Of a stretch of 64,000 bases of DNA, positions 42,968-52,255 are shown one piece after another (positions within the stretch are counted from its first letter, which is position 1; each line of letters opens with the position of its first letter). Source of the DNA: Tolumonas lignilytica. Its GTDB lineage: Bacteria > Pseudomonadota > Gammaproteobacteria > Enterobacterales > Aeromonadaceae. The notes under the pieces were generated by a model. That model was not told the origin of the DNA, did no database searches, and saw nothing but the letters and a program-made list of their open reading frames with translations. Where the stretch lies: assembly GCF_000527035.1 (NCBI RefSeq), contig NZ_AZUK01000001.1:1810001-1874000 (forward strand), read 5' to 3'. The position numbers and the translations under genes are program-made.

Positions 42968-42989
42968 TTAACAATTGTCATATTGTTAA
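42968..42989. promoter_or_regulatory. Perfect inverted repeat, operator candidate
   Basis: TTAACAAT (42968-42975), 6-nt spacer TGTCAT, ATTGTTAA (42982-42989). A perfect 8-bp inverted repeat sits in the 157-bp gap between the divergent ABC transporter operon and the hybrid kinase gene. Its length and spacing fit a dimeric regulator; which one is unknown. Confidence 0.6.
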
Positions 42990-43053
42990 CGGCGCTTTTG
43001 TTCATGGGGGCGAGCGGCTACTCTGAAGGCCTTGTTGGTTGTGAGAATTCGCT

Positions 43054-45666
43054 ATGTTATCGCCCGTTTCCCATCATAAGCCTTTGTTTTCTGGTGTCAG
43101 AGGTCGTCTGCTGTCGTTTTACCTGCTGGTCGTGTTGCTGACCCTGCTGATCGGTGTGATTGCCGTATTTGGTTTTAATAATGCTGGCCATTTATTGACG
43201 GAAATGCAGGAAAGCACCCTGACTGAAATGAATAGCGGGATGGAAGTCGGGGTGAACACGGCCAAAGTGGCGACCGTGGCGGTGAGCCTGACGCAGGTCA
43301 TCGGGGCGATGGAATATCAGAGTGAATCTGATTTGCTGAAAAACGCCATGCAGGCATTACGTGATTCACTCTCCAGAATGGCGGCGGCACCGCTGGCACA
43401 ACAACAACCAGCCTTGATCGATAGCATCCATCAGCGCAGCAATGAACTGCAGGACAGTGTCCGTCGTCTGCTCGATTTAACCCGGCAACGACATCTGGAA
43501 CGGCATGAATTGCTCAGCGTGATATATCAGGCGCAGTCCCAGCTTGATTTATTGGCGAAGGAACCGGGTACCGGCTGGCCAAGCGAACTGGAGCAGGGGT
43601 TATTACGCAACATGCTGGAAATGACGCTCACCATTCCCGCTTCGCCAGATGTACTGAAACAACTGGTACTGGTCCGCCAGCAATGGCTGGATAAATTAAC
43701 GCAAGCCAGCATCGGACGGCAGCACACCCTGCAAGCACTGATTGATGCGCTGGCGCCGGTGGATCTGCTGAATGAAAAGCTGCAGAACAGCGACTTGGCG
43801 ATTGCCTATCACACTTTCCGGATCAAGGCGCTGGTCAATCTGCTGGATCAGGATATTAACCAGTATGTGCAACTCGTCGTGCATTCCGCCAGTTCCCGGG
43901 CGGAGCGAACACATAAAGAACTGCTGACCAGCACCGGAACGATTCAGGTCTTTGCGTTACTGGCGGTGCTGATCACCGTGCTCGCCGGCAATTATATCTA
44001 TGCCAATCTGGGGGTGCTGGTCAGCGCGATTGCCGATGCCATGACCCGGCTGACCAAGGGCGAGCGCACGGTCAAGGTGCCGGCACTGAACCGGCAGGAT
44101 GAGCTCGGCGATCTGGCACGGGCCTTCAACGTCTTTGCCAACAACGCCGCGTCGCTGGAACGGGTCACGAAGCTGTTCAAAGAAAAGAGTATTCAACTGG
44201 AAACCACCTTTCTCTCCATTCGTGACGGCTTCGCGCTCTTTGATGCACAAGGCGCTCTGATGGTCTGCAACCCGCAATATGCCTCCTTGTTACAACTGGA
44301 TCTGATAGGGCACGGCACCCATTTCCGGGAAGTCCTGCAGCGGCTGCAGCAGCATGGCGCACAGCGCAGTGATGGCAAACCGCTATCTCCGGATCATCTC
44401 TGGCGTGAGGATGACAATGTCTTAACACTGGAACTGCAGTTGAGTGGTGAGCGTTACGTTGAATTGCGTCTAAACCGGCTGGCGAATCAGAGTATGGCCA
44501 GCATGGTGTTGGATCGTACCGATCGCAAAACGCTGGAAGCCGAATTGATCCATAGTCAGAAAATGAAAGCGGTCGGACATCTGACCGGCGGTATTGCGCA
44601 CGACTTTAATAACCTGTTGGCAGTGATTCTCGGCAATCTGGAGCTGTTACAGTCCGATGAACTGGAAGATCGAACCCGCCAGCGGATTGAACGCGCCTAT
44701 AAAGCGGCAGAGCGGGGAGCCCAGCTAACGCAGCGACTGCTGGCATTCTCGCGCAAACAGGCGTTGCGGCCGCGCGCCATCGATCTGGGGGAACTGGTCA
44801 CCAACTTGCAGGAACTGATGACGCACTCCCTGCCTGCGACCCTGCGGCTGGAATTGGATATTGCACCGGATCTGCGGCCGGCCTGGATGGATGCCAACCA
44901 ACTGGAAAACAGTCTGCTGAATCTGGTGGTGAATGCCCGCGATGCCATGGAAGGACGCAACGGCGTGATCCGGTTACGGCTATTCAACCAGCGGGTGCTA
45001 CGCACCAGTGGTCGCGAGCAGGATATGGTGACAATCGAAGTCATCGATCAGGGCTGCGGTATGACGGCAGAAGTGCTGCAACGGGTCTTTGAACCCTTTT
45101 TTACCACCAAGGCGGCCGGAAAAGGCAGCGGTCTGGGTTTATCGATGGTGTATGGTTTTGTGCGGCAATCGGGCGGACGAGTACAGATCGATACCGAACC
45201 ACAGCGTGGCACCTGTGTGCGCCTGCAATTACCATGTGCGGAGGCAGAAACGCAGCCACATCCAGGGAGTGCAGAAATGACGCAGGTCTGGTCCGGGACC
45301 GATCTGCCGCTGGTGGTGGTGCTGGAAGATCAGGGTGACGTGCGGCAGACCCTGTGTGAATATCTGCACAGTCTGGGGTGTCTGACCATGGATACCGACC
45401 AGAGCGAACAGGCGCTGGCCTGGGTCAGAGACATCGAGGATGTCCGATTGCTGATCAGCGATATTGTCTTGCCGGGGCAGGCGGGTGGTATTGAGGTGGT
45501 GCAACGGGCCGGACAACTGAGACCACATCTGAAATTGTTGTTGGTCAGCGGTCATGATTTCAGTGAACAAGCAGCTCAGTTGAGCTGGCCTTTGCTCACC
45601 AAACCCTATACTCGCGCGGATCTGGCTAAAAAATGTGCAGATTTGCTGGGCTATACGCCTATTTGA
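43054..45666 (+). CDS. Hybrid sensor histidine kinase with C-terminal receiver domain
   Basis: 870 aa. Transmembrane helix 1 lies at about 20-42, then a helical periplasmic sensor of some 260 residues, helix 2 at about 302-325 and a HAMP linker to about 375. A PAS-like domain follows (TTFLSIRDGFALFDAQGALM). HisKA has H516 in GHLTGGIAHDFNNLLAVILG. HATPase_c has an N-box NSLLNLVVNARDAM and G-boxes DQGCGM and GKGSGLGLSMVYG. A receiver domain carries D803 (LLISDIVLPG). There is no Hpt domain in the protein. Divergent from the Rbs-type transporter genes, it could sense a sugar or redox signal. The only response regulator gene nearby is at 34499. The sensor's overall plan resembles TorS. Confidence 0.9.
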   Translation: MLSPVSHHKPLFSGVRGRLLSFYLLVVLLTLLIGVIAVFGFNNAGHLLTEMQESTLTEMNSGMEVGVNTAKVATVAVSLTQVIGAMEYQSESDLLKNAMQALRDSLSRMAAAPLAQQQPALIDSIHQRSNELQDSVRRLLDLTRQRHLERHELLSVIYQAQSQLDLLAKEPGTGWPSELEQGLLRNMLEMTLTIPASPDVLKQLVLVRQQWLDKLTQASIGRQHTLQALIDALAPVDLLNEKLQNSDLAIAYHTFRIKALVNLLDQDINQYVQLVVHSASSRAERTHKELLTSTGTIQVFALLAVLITVLAGNYIYANLGVLVSAIADAMTRLTKGERTVKVPALNRQDELGDLARAFNVFANNAASLERVTKLFKEKSIQLETTFLSIRDGFALFDAQGALMVCNPQYASLLQLDLIGHGTHFREVLQRLQQHGAQRSDGKPLSPDHLWREDDNVLTLELQLSGERYVELRLNRLANQSMASMVLDRTDRKTLEAELIHSQKMKAVGHLTGGIAHDFNNLLAVILGNLELLQSDELEDRTRQRIERAYKAAERGAQLTQRLLAFSRKQALRPRAIDLGELVTNLQELMTHSLPATLRLELDIAPDLRPAWMDANQLENSLLNLVVNARDAMEGRNGVIRLRLFNQRVLRTSGREQDMVTIEVIDQGCGMTAEVLQRVFEPFFTTKAAGKGSGLGLSMVYGFVRQSGGRVQIDTEPQRGTCVRLQLPCAEAETQPHPGSAEMTQVWSGTDLPLVVVLEDQGDVRQTLCEYLHSLGCLTMDTDQSEQALAWVRDIEDVRLLISDIVLPGQAGGIEVVQRAGQLRPHLKLLLVSGHDFSEQAAQLSWPLLTKPYTRADLAKKCADLLGYTPI

Positions 45667-45882
45667 TGTTTTTTTACAGAAAAATTTTCACTTTTTTTGA
45701 TGCTTTAATGCAAGATCCTGATTGTCTGTTGTTATTAAATCGGAGAAGATAGCGCCGAGAATCAAGGGTCATAAATTCCTTTGCAAAATGCAAAAAATTT
45801 ACAGATCTGTGATTCGTATGGTCATTTTTGTGCCATACTATCTGGGCTTGAAGCCATCCTAATAAAGTCAAAGGAGTTATCC

Positions 45883-46131
45883 ATGAACAAGTATCAAGTA
45901 CTGCTGGGCACTATCGCTCTGAGCTCAACCCTGCTGGTTGGTTGTGCTAACACTTCTAAAATCGAATCTGACGTTCAGACCCTGACTGGTAAAGTTGACC
46001 AGCTGGCTACTGAAGTTGGTTCACTGAAAGACGGTCAGAGCAAACTGGCTGCTGACGTTGCAGACGCTAAAGCAGAAGCTGCTCGCGCTAACGCACGTCT
46101 GGACAACATGGCTACTCACTACAAGAAATAA
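45883..46131 (+). CDS. lpp: Major outer-membrane (Braun-type) lipoprotein Lpp
   Basis: 82 aa from the ATG at 45883, with AAGGAG 7-8 nt upstream. The lipobox LVGC ends at C21, giving a mature form of about 62 residues (58 in E. coli). Regular heptads (SKIESDVQTLTGKVDQLATE and on) form the trimeric coiled coil, and the C-terminal YKK supplies the lysine linked to peptidoglycan. A likely -10 TACTAT is at 45836-45841. Codon choice is markedly biased (CTG, GCT, GGT), as in highly expressed genes. The L,D-transpeptidase at 51323-52255 is of the type that attaches Lpp. Confidence 0.95.
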   Translation: MNKYQVLLGTIALSSTLLVGCANTSKIESDVQTLTGKVDQLATEVGSLKDGQSKLAADVADAKAEAARANARLDNMATHYKK

Positions 46132-46156
46132 TTTTTTCTTAGTGAAGAACCCTCTT

Positions 46157-46188
46157 GATGTGGCACCGATTTCGGTGCCTCATCATTT
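46157..46188 (+). terminator. Rho-independent terminator of lpp
   Basis: GGCACCGA TT TCGGTGCC is a perfect 8-bp stem, extended by GATG/CATC across a T-T mismatch and followed by ATTTT. It lies about 25 bp after the lpp stop. The remaining 150 bp up to 46338 hold nothing I can identify. Confidence 0.85.
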
Positions 46189-46338
46189 TGGGGCTTTCTG
46201 AATATCCTCATTACTGGTTTCTGAGTCTTTTTTGTTGTAACCCCTCCCGCGTACCTGTCACCTTATTCAATCCGTTTGTCGATCACGCATAACACAGCCG
46301 TCCATACATGATGGATAGTCAGCCCTTTCTTTTAGGTT

Positions 46339-47346
46339 TTAAAGCGTAGGACTGTTTTCACGGACAGTGAGTAAGGTTGGTTTGCTGGCTTTTTGGTTTT
46401 CAGAAAAAGCAGACAGTAGGCGCTGCAGCCCGATGAAACTGAACAGCAAAATACCAATAATGATTTTGGTCCACCATGAACTCAGCGTGCCATCAAAATT
46501 GATATATGTTTGTATCAGCCCCTGGATCAATACGCCAAACAATGACCCAAAGACCGTTCCCACCCCGCCGGTAAGCAATGTTCCACCGATAACAACTGCT
46601 GCAATGGCATCAAGCTCTACGCCCACGGCAGCCAACGGATAACCGGCTGACGTGTAGATGGCAAACACAATGCCGGCTATGGTTGCTATGGTGGTGGAGA
46701 ACATATAGATGCCAATCGTTGTGCGGCGAATTGAGATCCCCATCAGTTCTGCGGAGGTTGCATTACCGCCAATCGCATACACGTTATTGCCAAAACGGGT
46801 TCGGGTTGCCAGTACGATCCCGATAACAACGACAATCAGCATGATGATAGCCAATAGACTTAAGCGGCCACCACCGATGATGTGCCATGACATGCTGGAA
46901 AGCTTACTAAATACGGGGTCATTAATCGGTAACGATTGTTCAGAAATGAGAAAACTGGTGCCACGTAAAAAGAACATACCCGCCAGTGTGATAATAAACG
47001 CCGGTATTTTTAATGTATCAATTAACCATCCCATAAAGGCGCCGAAACAAGCCCCCATAATGAGAATAATGGGGATCGCAAATTGCGGTGCGATGGCCCA
47101 GTCACCGAGCATTTTCGCAAGAAACACGCCCGTAAATGCGATAACGGCACCAACTGACAGGTCTATCCCACCGGATAAAATGACAAATGTCATGCCAACG
47201 GCAACGATACCGAGAAAGGCATTGTCCGTCAGGATATTGCACACGATCCGGGTGGATAGAAAGGCTGGAAAAGACAATAAGCAAATCAGATAGCCAATGA
47301 TGAAAACACTGATGGTGATCACCAGGGATAAATTGCGTTTAAGCAT
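46339..47346 (-). CDS. yjfF: Galactofuranose-type ABC transporter permease YjfF
   Basis: 335 aa, BPD_transp_2 family with about 8-10 hydrophobic segments. Signatures are FVILSGGIDLSVGAVIAFTG near 55 and GVELDAIAAVVIGGTLLTGG near 245. It is the second of two permeases in the operon, overlapping ytfT by 8 bp, as in E. coli ytfQRT-yjfF. With YtfT it forms the inner-membrane channel for furanose sugars. It is the last gene of the operon and I see no clear terminator after it. Confidence 0.92.
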   Translation of the reverse strand: MLKRNLSLVITISVFIIGYLICLLSFPAFLSTRIVCNILTDNAFLGIVAVGMTFVILSGGIDLSVGAVIAFTGVFLAKMLGDWAIAPQFAIPIILIMGACFGAFMGWLIDTLKIPAFIITLAGMFFLRGTSFLISEQSLPINDPVFSKLSSMSWHIIGGGRLSLLAIIMLIVVVIGIVLATRTRFGNNVYAIGGNATSAELMGISIRRTTIGIYMFSTTIATIAGIVFAIYTSAGYPLAAVGVELDAIAAVVIGGTLLTGGVGTVFGSLFGVLIQGLIQTYINFDGTLSSWWTKIIIGILLFSFIGLQRLLSAFSENQKASKPTLLTVRENSPTL

Positions 47347-48358
47347 GATGACGACCCTTTTTAATGAAACGAACGATGACTGGCGATTGCATGATCAAGA
47401 CGAATAGCACGACTGCTGCTTTGACGATCAAATTCCATTGTGGCTGATAGCCAGACAATAAAATCCCCGTATTTACGCCTTGAATAATGAGGGTTCCGAC
47501 GAGCGAGAGCAGCAAATTAAACCGACCGCCCATGAGCGATGTTCCGCCAATGACTACCGCCAAAATGGCATCCATTTCCAGCCACAAACCGGCATTATTA
47601 GCATCTGCCCCACGAATATCCGCTGCAACAATGATCCCTGCCAGTGCGGCCAGAATGCCGCTCAGAATATAAGTCGCAATCACGACCATCGGTGTATTCA
47701 CACCGGCATTTTTTGCAGCACGGATGTTGATCCCAACCGCTTCAATGAATAAGCCTAAAGCCGTTTTTTTCGTGAGTAACCAGGTGAGACAGGCGGCCAG
47801 TATCGTAATGACGATGGGTGTGGGTACAAATAAGAATGAGCCGTTACCAAACCAGGCTAAAGCGGCATTGTTGAAGGTAATGATCTGACCTTCGGTAATG
47901 AGTTGCGCAATGCCGCGGCCTGCCACCATCAATATCAAGGTGGCGACGATGGGTTGCATCTTTAAGACAGCCACCAAGCAGCCATTCCAGAGACCACAGA
48001 GCGCACCAACGCTCAGTGAGGTCAGCAAAATAACTGGCAGAGAGTAATTTGCGGCCATGCTGGCCATTGTTGCGCCACTAATGGCCATGATGGCACCGAC
48101 GGACAGATCAATACCACCCGTGGCAATCACCAGTGTCATGCCTATAGAGAGTAAGGCAACAGGTGCGCAGCGGTTTAATATATCTATCAAGCTTCCGAAT
48201 AAACGACCATCTTGCAGATGAATGGAGAAAAAATTATCGGCCACTAAATTGTTTATTAGTAACACCAATATTAACGCGGCGAACTGCGCACTGCCTTTCG
48301 GCCAGCCTTTTTTAAAGGTCGGCACTTTTTCCGATAACGGTAGAATAGAGGGGATCAT
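47339..48358 (-). CDS. ytfT: Galactofuranose-type ABC transporter permease YtfT
   Basis: 339 aa with an N-terminal cytoplasmic stretch (MIPSILPLSEKVPTFKKGWP) and about 8-10 membrane segments. BPD_transp_2 signatures are LVIATGGIDLSVGAIMAISG near 85 and WLEMDAILAVVIGGTSLMGG near 262. It lies 13 bp after the ATPase gene. Together with YjfF it forms a heteromeric permease; the E. coli system imports galactofuranose, and related systems take arabinofuranose. Substrate here is inferred from the binding protein. Confidence 0.92.
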   Translation of the reverse strand: MIPSILPLSEKVPTFKKGWPKGSAQFAALILVLLINNLVADNFFSIHLQDGRLFGSLIDILNRCAPVALLSIGMTLVIATGGIDLSVGAIMAISGATMASMAANYSLPVILLTSLSVGALCGLWNGCLVAVLKMQPIVATLILMVAGRGIAQLITEGQIITFNNAALAWFGNGSFLFVPTPIVITILAACLTWLLTKKTALGLFIEAVGINIRAAKNAGVNTPMVVIATYILSGILAALAGIIVAADIRGADANNAGLWLEMDAILAVVIGGTSLMGGRFNLLLSLVGTLIIQGVNTGILLSGYQPQWNLIVKAAVVLFVLIMQSPVIVRFIKKGRHHA

Positions 48359-48371
48359 TTTTATGCCGTCC

Positions 48372-49880
48372 TTACATCGCGATTGCTTTCATGATGGCGG
48401 GAACAGAAAGTTCTTCTGTCGGAATTTCTGCTACTTTTCTTCTGTCTTTCAGCACGACCACCCGGTCGGCATAACCAACCAACTCTTCCAGTTCTGACGA
48501 GATAACCAGTAAAGCCAGACCATTCGCGCACAGTGATTCGATCAACCGGATAATTTCCGCATGCGCCCCCACATCAATCCCCCGTGTTGGCTCATCCAGA
48601 ATTAGAAATTGTGGTTTTGTTAGCAGCCAGCGGGCTAGCAATACTTTTTGCTGATTACCGCCGGACAAAAACTGAATAGGCTGTTCCGGGCTGGGCGTTT
48701 TGATCGCCAGTTGTTGAATAAAGCGTGCCGCAATATTGTCCTGTTCTTTCTTGGGTATTAAACGCAGCCACCCACGTTGGGCTTGCAGTGCCAGAATAAT
48801 ATTTTCGCGTACAGATGCCGCGGCGATGATGCCATCTGTTTTACGATCTTCCGGACAAAAACCAAAACCAGCAGCGGAGGCTTGTCGGGCAGAACGGATG
48901 CTGATTTTGGTATCTTTGACGTGACATTCGCCAGAATCGGTTGGTGTAATACCAAAAATGACTTGTGCTGTTTCCGTCCGTCCTGAACCGAGTAAACCCG
49001 CTAAACCGACAATTTCTCCGGGCATGACTTCCAGATCGAACGGCTCGATGATCCCTTTTTTGCTGTAATCTTTGAAAGATACCACTGGTTTATCACTGTG
49101 TAAGGTGCGGCCTGCCCGTTTCAGCGCATTGTCTTCCAGTTCGCGGCCCAGCATCATTTTAACCAGTTCAATCTGATCCAATTCCGCAGTAACACGGGTT
49201 CCGACCAGTTCACCATTGCGCAGAACAGTGATGCGGTCGGATATTTCATAGACCTGGTCCAGAAAGTGAGTGATGAAGATCAGACTAATACCTTGCGCAC
49301 GTAAATCACGCATGATGCTGAACAGCATTTTCACTTCATTGGTATCAAGGCTTGCGGTGGGTTCATCAAGAATCAGTACTTTGGCAGAGAGGGATACCGC
49401 TCTGGCAATCGCAACAATTTGTTGTATGGCGACGGAATAGTGGCCGAGAGGCAGCGTAACATCCATATCAAAACCATAACTTCGCATGATACTGTTGGCA
49501 TCACGGAGCATTTTTTTTCGGTCAATTAGGTGAAATTTTTTAGGTTCGCGGCCTATAAATAAATTATCGGCTACCGACATGTTGGGTAATAAATTAACTT
49601 CCTGATAAACCGTTCCTATACCCAGTTGCTGCGCATGTGCGGTATTGGCCGGGTTAATCATTTCGCCATCAAAACAAATTGTGCCTGAATCACGAGGATA
49701 AACACCGGTTAACGTTTTGACTAAGGTCGATTTTCCCGCCCCATTTTCTCCCAGCAATGCCATGATTTCGCCCTGCTTCAGCGAAAAATCAACATTATGT
49801 AATGCTCTGACACCAGGGAATGTTTTACAAATTCCTTTGATATCCAAAACAACATAATCATCCGGATGTTTATTGCTCAT
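48372..49880 (-). CDS. ytfR: Galactofuranose-type ABC transporter ATPase YtfR
   Basis: 502 aa from the ATG at 49880 (MSNKHPDDYVVLDIKGICKT), which has GGAG 6 nt upstream; the frame upstream to 49919 is not conserved. The double ABC ATPase has first Walker [15 protein letters not shown] and LILDEPTASLDTNE, then second-domain [30 protein letters not shown] and [15 protein letters not shown]. Between them is the GFCPEDRKTDGI segment of this class. It energises YtfT/YjfF. Order ytfQ-ytfR-ytfT-yjfF on the minus strand. Confidence 0.94.
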   Translation of the reverse strand: MSNKHPDDYVVLDIKGICKTFPGVRALHNVDFSLKQGEIMALLGENGAGKSTLVKTLTGVYPRDSGTICFDGEMINPANTAHAQQLGIGTVYQEVNLLPNMSVADNLFIGREPKKFHLIDRKKMLRDANSIMRSYGFDMDVTLPLGHYSVAIQQIVAIARAVSLSAKVLILDEPTASLDTNEVKMLFSIMRDLRAQGISLIFITHFLDQVYEISDRITVLRNGELVGTRVTAELDQIELVKMMLGRELEDNALKRAGRTLHSDKPVVSFKDYSKKGIIEPFDLEVMPGEIVGLAGLLGSGRTETAQVIFGITPTDSGECHVKDTKISIRSARQASAAGFGFCPEDRKTDGIIAAASVRENIILALQAQRGWLRLIPKKEQDNIAARFIQQLAIKTPSPEQPIQFLSGGNQQKVLLARWLLTKPQFLILDEPTRGIDVGAHAEIIRLIESLCANGLALLVISSELEELVGYADRVVVLKDRRKVAEIPTEELSVPAIMKAIAM

Positions 49881-49964
49881 ATGCGCTCCATGAACAGAAC
49901 ACCATATAAAAACATTCATATGGTGTTCTTGTGTGAAATTAATATGGATTTTTAAATGGTATTG

Positions 49965-50924
49965 TTAGTAACCCATATTCTTTTTCAGTTCATACTGTTC
50001 TTTGGCATCGGCTGGCTGGAATAGTTTTGATTCCGTGGTGATGTTTTTTGGTGGAATAACACCTTTGTCTTTATAAGAAATTAATGCGTCAAAAGCCGGG
50101 CCGGCCATATTTGGTGTTAATTCAACAGAGGCATTCGATTCGCCTGCTAACATGGCTTTAAATATATCAGGCACCCCATCAATAGAGATGATTTTAATAT
50201 CTTTTCCTGGTTTTAATCCGGCTTCTTTTATCGCCTGAATGGCACCAATAGCCATATCATCGTTATGGGCATAGACGGCACAGATATTTTTCCCGTTATT
50301 CTCTGCTTTGATAAAGCTTTCCATAACTTCTTTACCCTTGCTGCGGGTAAAATCACCAGATTGGGTACGTATAATTTTAATATTCGGGACTTTGGCTATT
50401 GAATCCTGAAACCCTTTTTTACGATCTAATGCAACGCTGGCACCCACGGTACCTTGTAGTTCAACGACATTACATGGCTTACCATTCATGTTATCTATCA
50501 GCCATTTGGCGGCTACGTTGCCTTCATGAACGCTATCGGCAGCAACGCCTGTCATAAACAAAGAATTATCTTTGACGGTAATATTACGGTCTAACAAAAA
50601 TACAGGGATCTTAGCCTCTTTAGCTTCTTCTAAAACAGGCTCCCATCCGGTTTGTACGACGGGTGCTATGAAGATGGCATCCACGCCTTGTGCAATGAAT
50701 GAACGGATGGCTTTAATTTGGTTTTCTTGTTTTTGCTGTGCATCGGCAATTTTCAGGGTAATTCCTCGTTTAGCGGCTTCTGTTTTAGATACCGAAGTTT
50801 CAGCAGCCCGCCAGCCAGATTCAGAACCTATTTGCGAAAACCCGACGGTCATTGATGCAGAATAAACACTACCTGAAATTAAGATGGCACTGATTGCGCT
50901 GACTAATGATAATTTCTTAAACAT
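49965..50924 (-). CDS. ytfQ: Galactofuranose-binding periplasmic protein YtfQ
   Basis: 319 aa with signal peptide MFKKLSLVSAISAILISGSV... cleaved near residue 22. It is highly similar to E. coli YtfQ (318 aa): TVGFSQIGSESGWRAAET, QGVDAIFIAPVVQTGWEPVL, VVELQGTVGASVA and SGDFTRSKGKEVMESFIKAE are nearly identical, and both end KKNMGY. E. coli YtfQ binds galactofuranose with high affinity. It is the first gene of the operon, and an operator-like dyad lies about 220 bp upstream. Confidence 0.96.
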   Translation of the reverse strand: MFKKLSLVSAISAILISGSVYSASMTVGFSQIGSESGWRAAETSVSKTEAAKRGITLKIADAQQKQENQIKAIRSFIAQGVDAIFIAPVVQTGWEPVLEEAKEAKIPVFLLDRNITVKDNSLFMTGVAADSVHEGNVAAKWLIDNMNGKPCNVVELQGTVGASVALDRKKGFQDSIAKVPNIKIIRTQSGDFTRSKGKEVMESFIKAENNGKNICAVYAHNDDMAIGAIQAIKEAGLKPGKDIKIISIDGVPDIFKAMLAGESNASVELTPNMAGPAFDALISYKDKGVIPPKNITTESKLFQPADAKEQYELKKNMGY

Positions 50925-51274
50925 ATATAGCTCCTATCTGGTTGGATCATATGGCCATTAATGTTGGAAACCATTTTATTATTTTATGAGAGATTAGATG
51001 GTTGCTGAAAACAAGAGGAGATGTGCATCACACAACACTGGCTGTAGCATAATAATTCATATAAATAGCAAGGGATGACATATTAACCACCTAAAGGATC
51101 GCTTTAATTAAGGTTGTTAAATAAAAACGACTTGGTGTTGTTTTATATGAGGAACGATTCATATAAAGAGGTTACGTAGAATAAATAAAGGTATTTATTA
51201 TTGATAATGTAAAGGTCAGTTGAATATTCAATAAGTCGTAGATGGTGAAAATTAATTGAAATAAATTTAAGCGG
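50925..51274. promoter_or_regulatory. ytfQ upstream region with TCATATAAA repeats
   Basis: A very AT-rich 350-bp gap. TTTATATGA (51142-51150) and TCATATAAA (51159-51167) form a perfect 9-bp inverted repeat with an 8-nt spacer. A further ATTCATATAAA copy lies at 51055-51065, giving an 11-bp direct repeat with 51157-51167. These look like binding sites for a regulator of ytfQRT-yjfF. No open frame here is supported. Confidence 0.5.
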
Positions 51275-51305
51275 AAAAAATAAAACCCCGCCGAAGCGAG
51301 GTTTT
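51275..51305 (-). terminator. Rho-independent terminator of the L,D-transpeptidase gene
   Basis: On the minus strand AAAACCTCGC TTCG GCGGGGTTTT (10-bp stem with one T-G pair and a stable TTCG loop) is followed by ATTTTTT. It lies 18 bp after the gene's stop. Confidence 0.92.
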
Positions 51306-51322
51306 AATGCAATCTGCAAAGA

Positions 51323-52255
51323 TTAATTGGTTTGCGGATTGATCTGTGTCGGCAAGCCAGTACGATCTTCCAACGCTTGTTTAACCACGTGAGAGTCGGT
51401 ATCTGCTTTGGCGATGAAGTGACCGACGAATGCAGACAGCGGCAGTGGTGATTTTGCTGTGGAGTTCAGCTCATCCATGGTGCGTGACAATGGTTCATGC
51501 ACTTCCATATAACGGCGTCCATCCGGCTCCTGAGTCACTTTGATCGGCTGGTTGACGAACTGCACACGGGTACCGACCGGCACTACACTGAACAGATGTT
51601 TGATGTCGTCATTGCGCAGGCGCACACAACCGTGGCTGACGCGCAGGCCGATACCGAATGAGGCATTGGTACCGTGGATGGCATACAGATTGCCGATATA
51701 CAAGGCAAACAGACCCATCGGATTATCCGGGCCGGCAGGAACTACGGCTGGTAACGGCTCACCCATTTCGGCATATTCTTTATGCACTTTCGCGGTTGGG
51801 GTCCAGGTTGGGTTCGCCTGTTTACGTTGTACGGAGGTCACCCAGTTTTCCGGGGTGTCTTTACCCAACTGACCGATACCAATCGGCAGCACTTCCACGA
51901 TGTTTTTGCCTTTCGGGTAGTAATATAGACGCATTTCCGCGACGTTGATGACAATCCCTTCACGGGGTGCATCCGGCAGGATCAACTGATGCGGGATGAT
52001 CAGGGTGCTGCCAGGCTTAGGCAGGTAAGGGTCAACTCCAGGGTTGGCCTCCATCATACCGCTCAGGCCGATCTGATATTTGGCCGCGATGGTTTCCAAC
52101 GCTTGCTTGCTGTCAGCAGGAACCACATATTCCACATTCTGACCGAGAAGACGACTGTTGGCTGGCGGCAATTGGTATTCAACGGCTGACGCTGACAGGC
52201 TGGTTAGTGTTAGACCGCACAGCAGAGCCGGTAGGGCATTGCGCATGATGTTCAT
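51323..52255 (-). CDS. L,D-transpeptidase, ErfK/YbiS/YcfS type
   Basis: 310 aa with signal peptide of about 24 residues ([20 protein letters not shown]...). A LysM-like peptidoglycan-binding segment spans about 42-89 and ends in [15 protein letters not shown]. The YkuD catalytic domain spans about 99-235, with [20 protein letters not shown] (H194, H208, C210). This branch contains the E. coli enzymes that join the Lpp C-terminal lysine to meso-diaminopimelate in peptidoglycan. An lpp gene lies 5 kb away. An internal Met at residue 4 is an alternative start. It is a single-gene unit, divergent from recC. Confidence 0.92.
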   Translation of the reverse strand: MNIMRNALPALLCGLTLTSLSASAVEYQLPPANSRLLGQNVEYVVPADSKQALETIAAKYQIGLSGMMEANPGVDPYLPKPGSTLIIPHQLILPDAPREGIVINVAEMRLYYYPKGKNIVEVLPIGIGQLGKDTPENWVTSVQRKQANPTWTPTAKVHKEYAEMGEPLPAVVPAGPDNPMGLFALYIGNLYAIHGTNASFGIGLRVSHGCVRLRNDDIKHLFSVVPVGTRVQFVNQPIKVTQEPDGRRYMEVHEPLSRTMDELNSTAKSPLPLSAFVGHFIAKADTDSHVVKQALEDRTGLPTQINPQTN

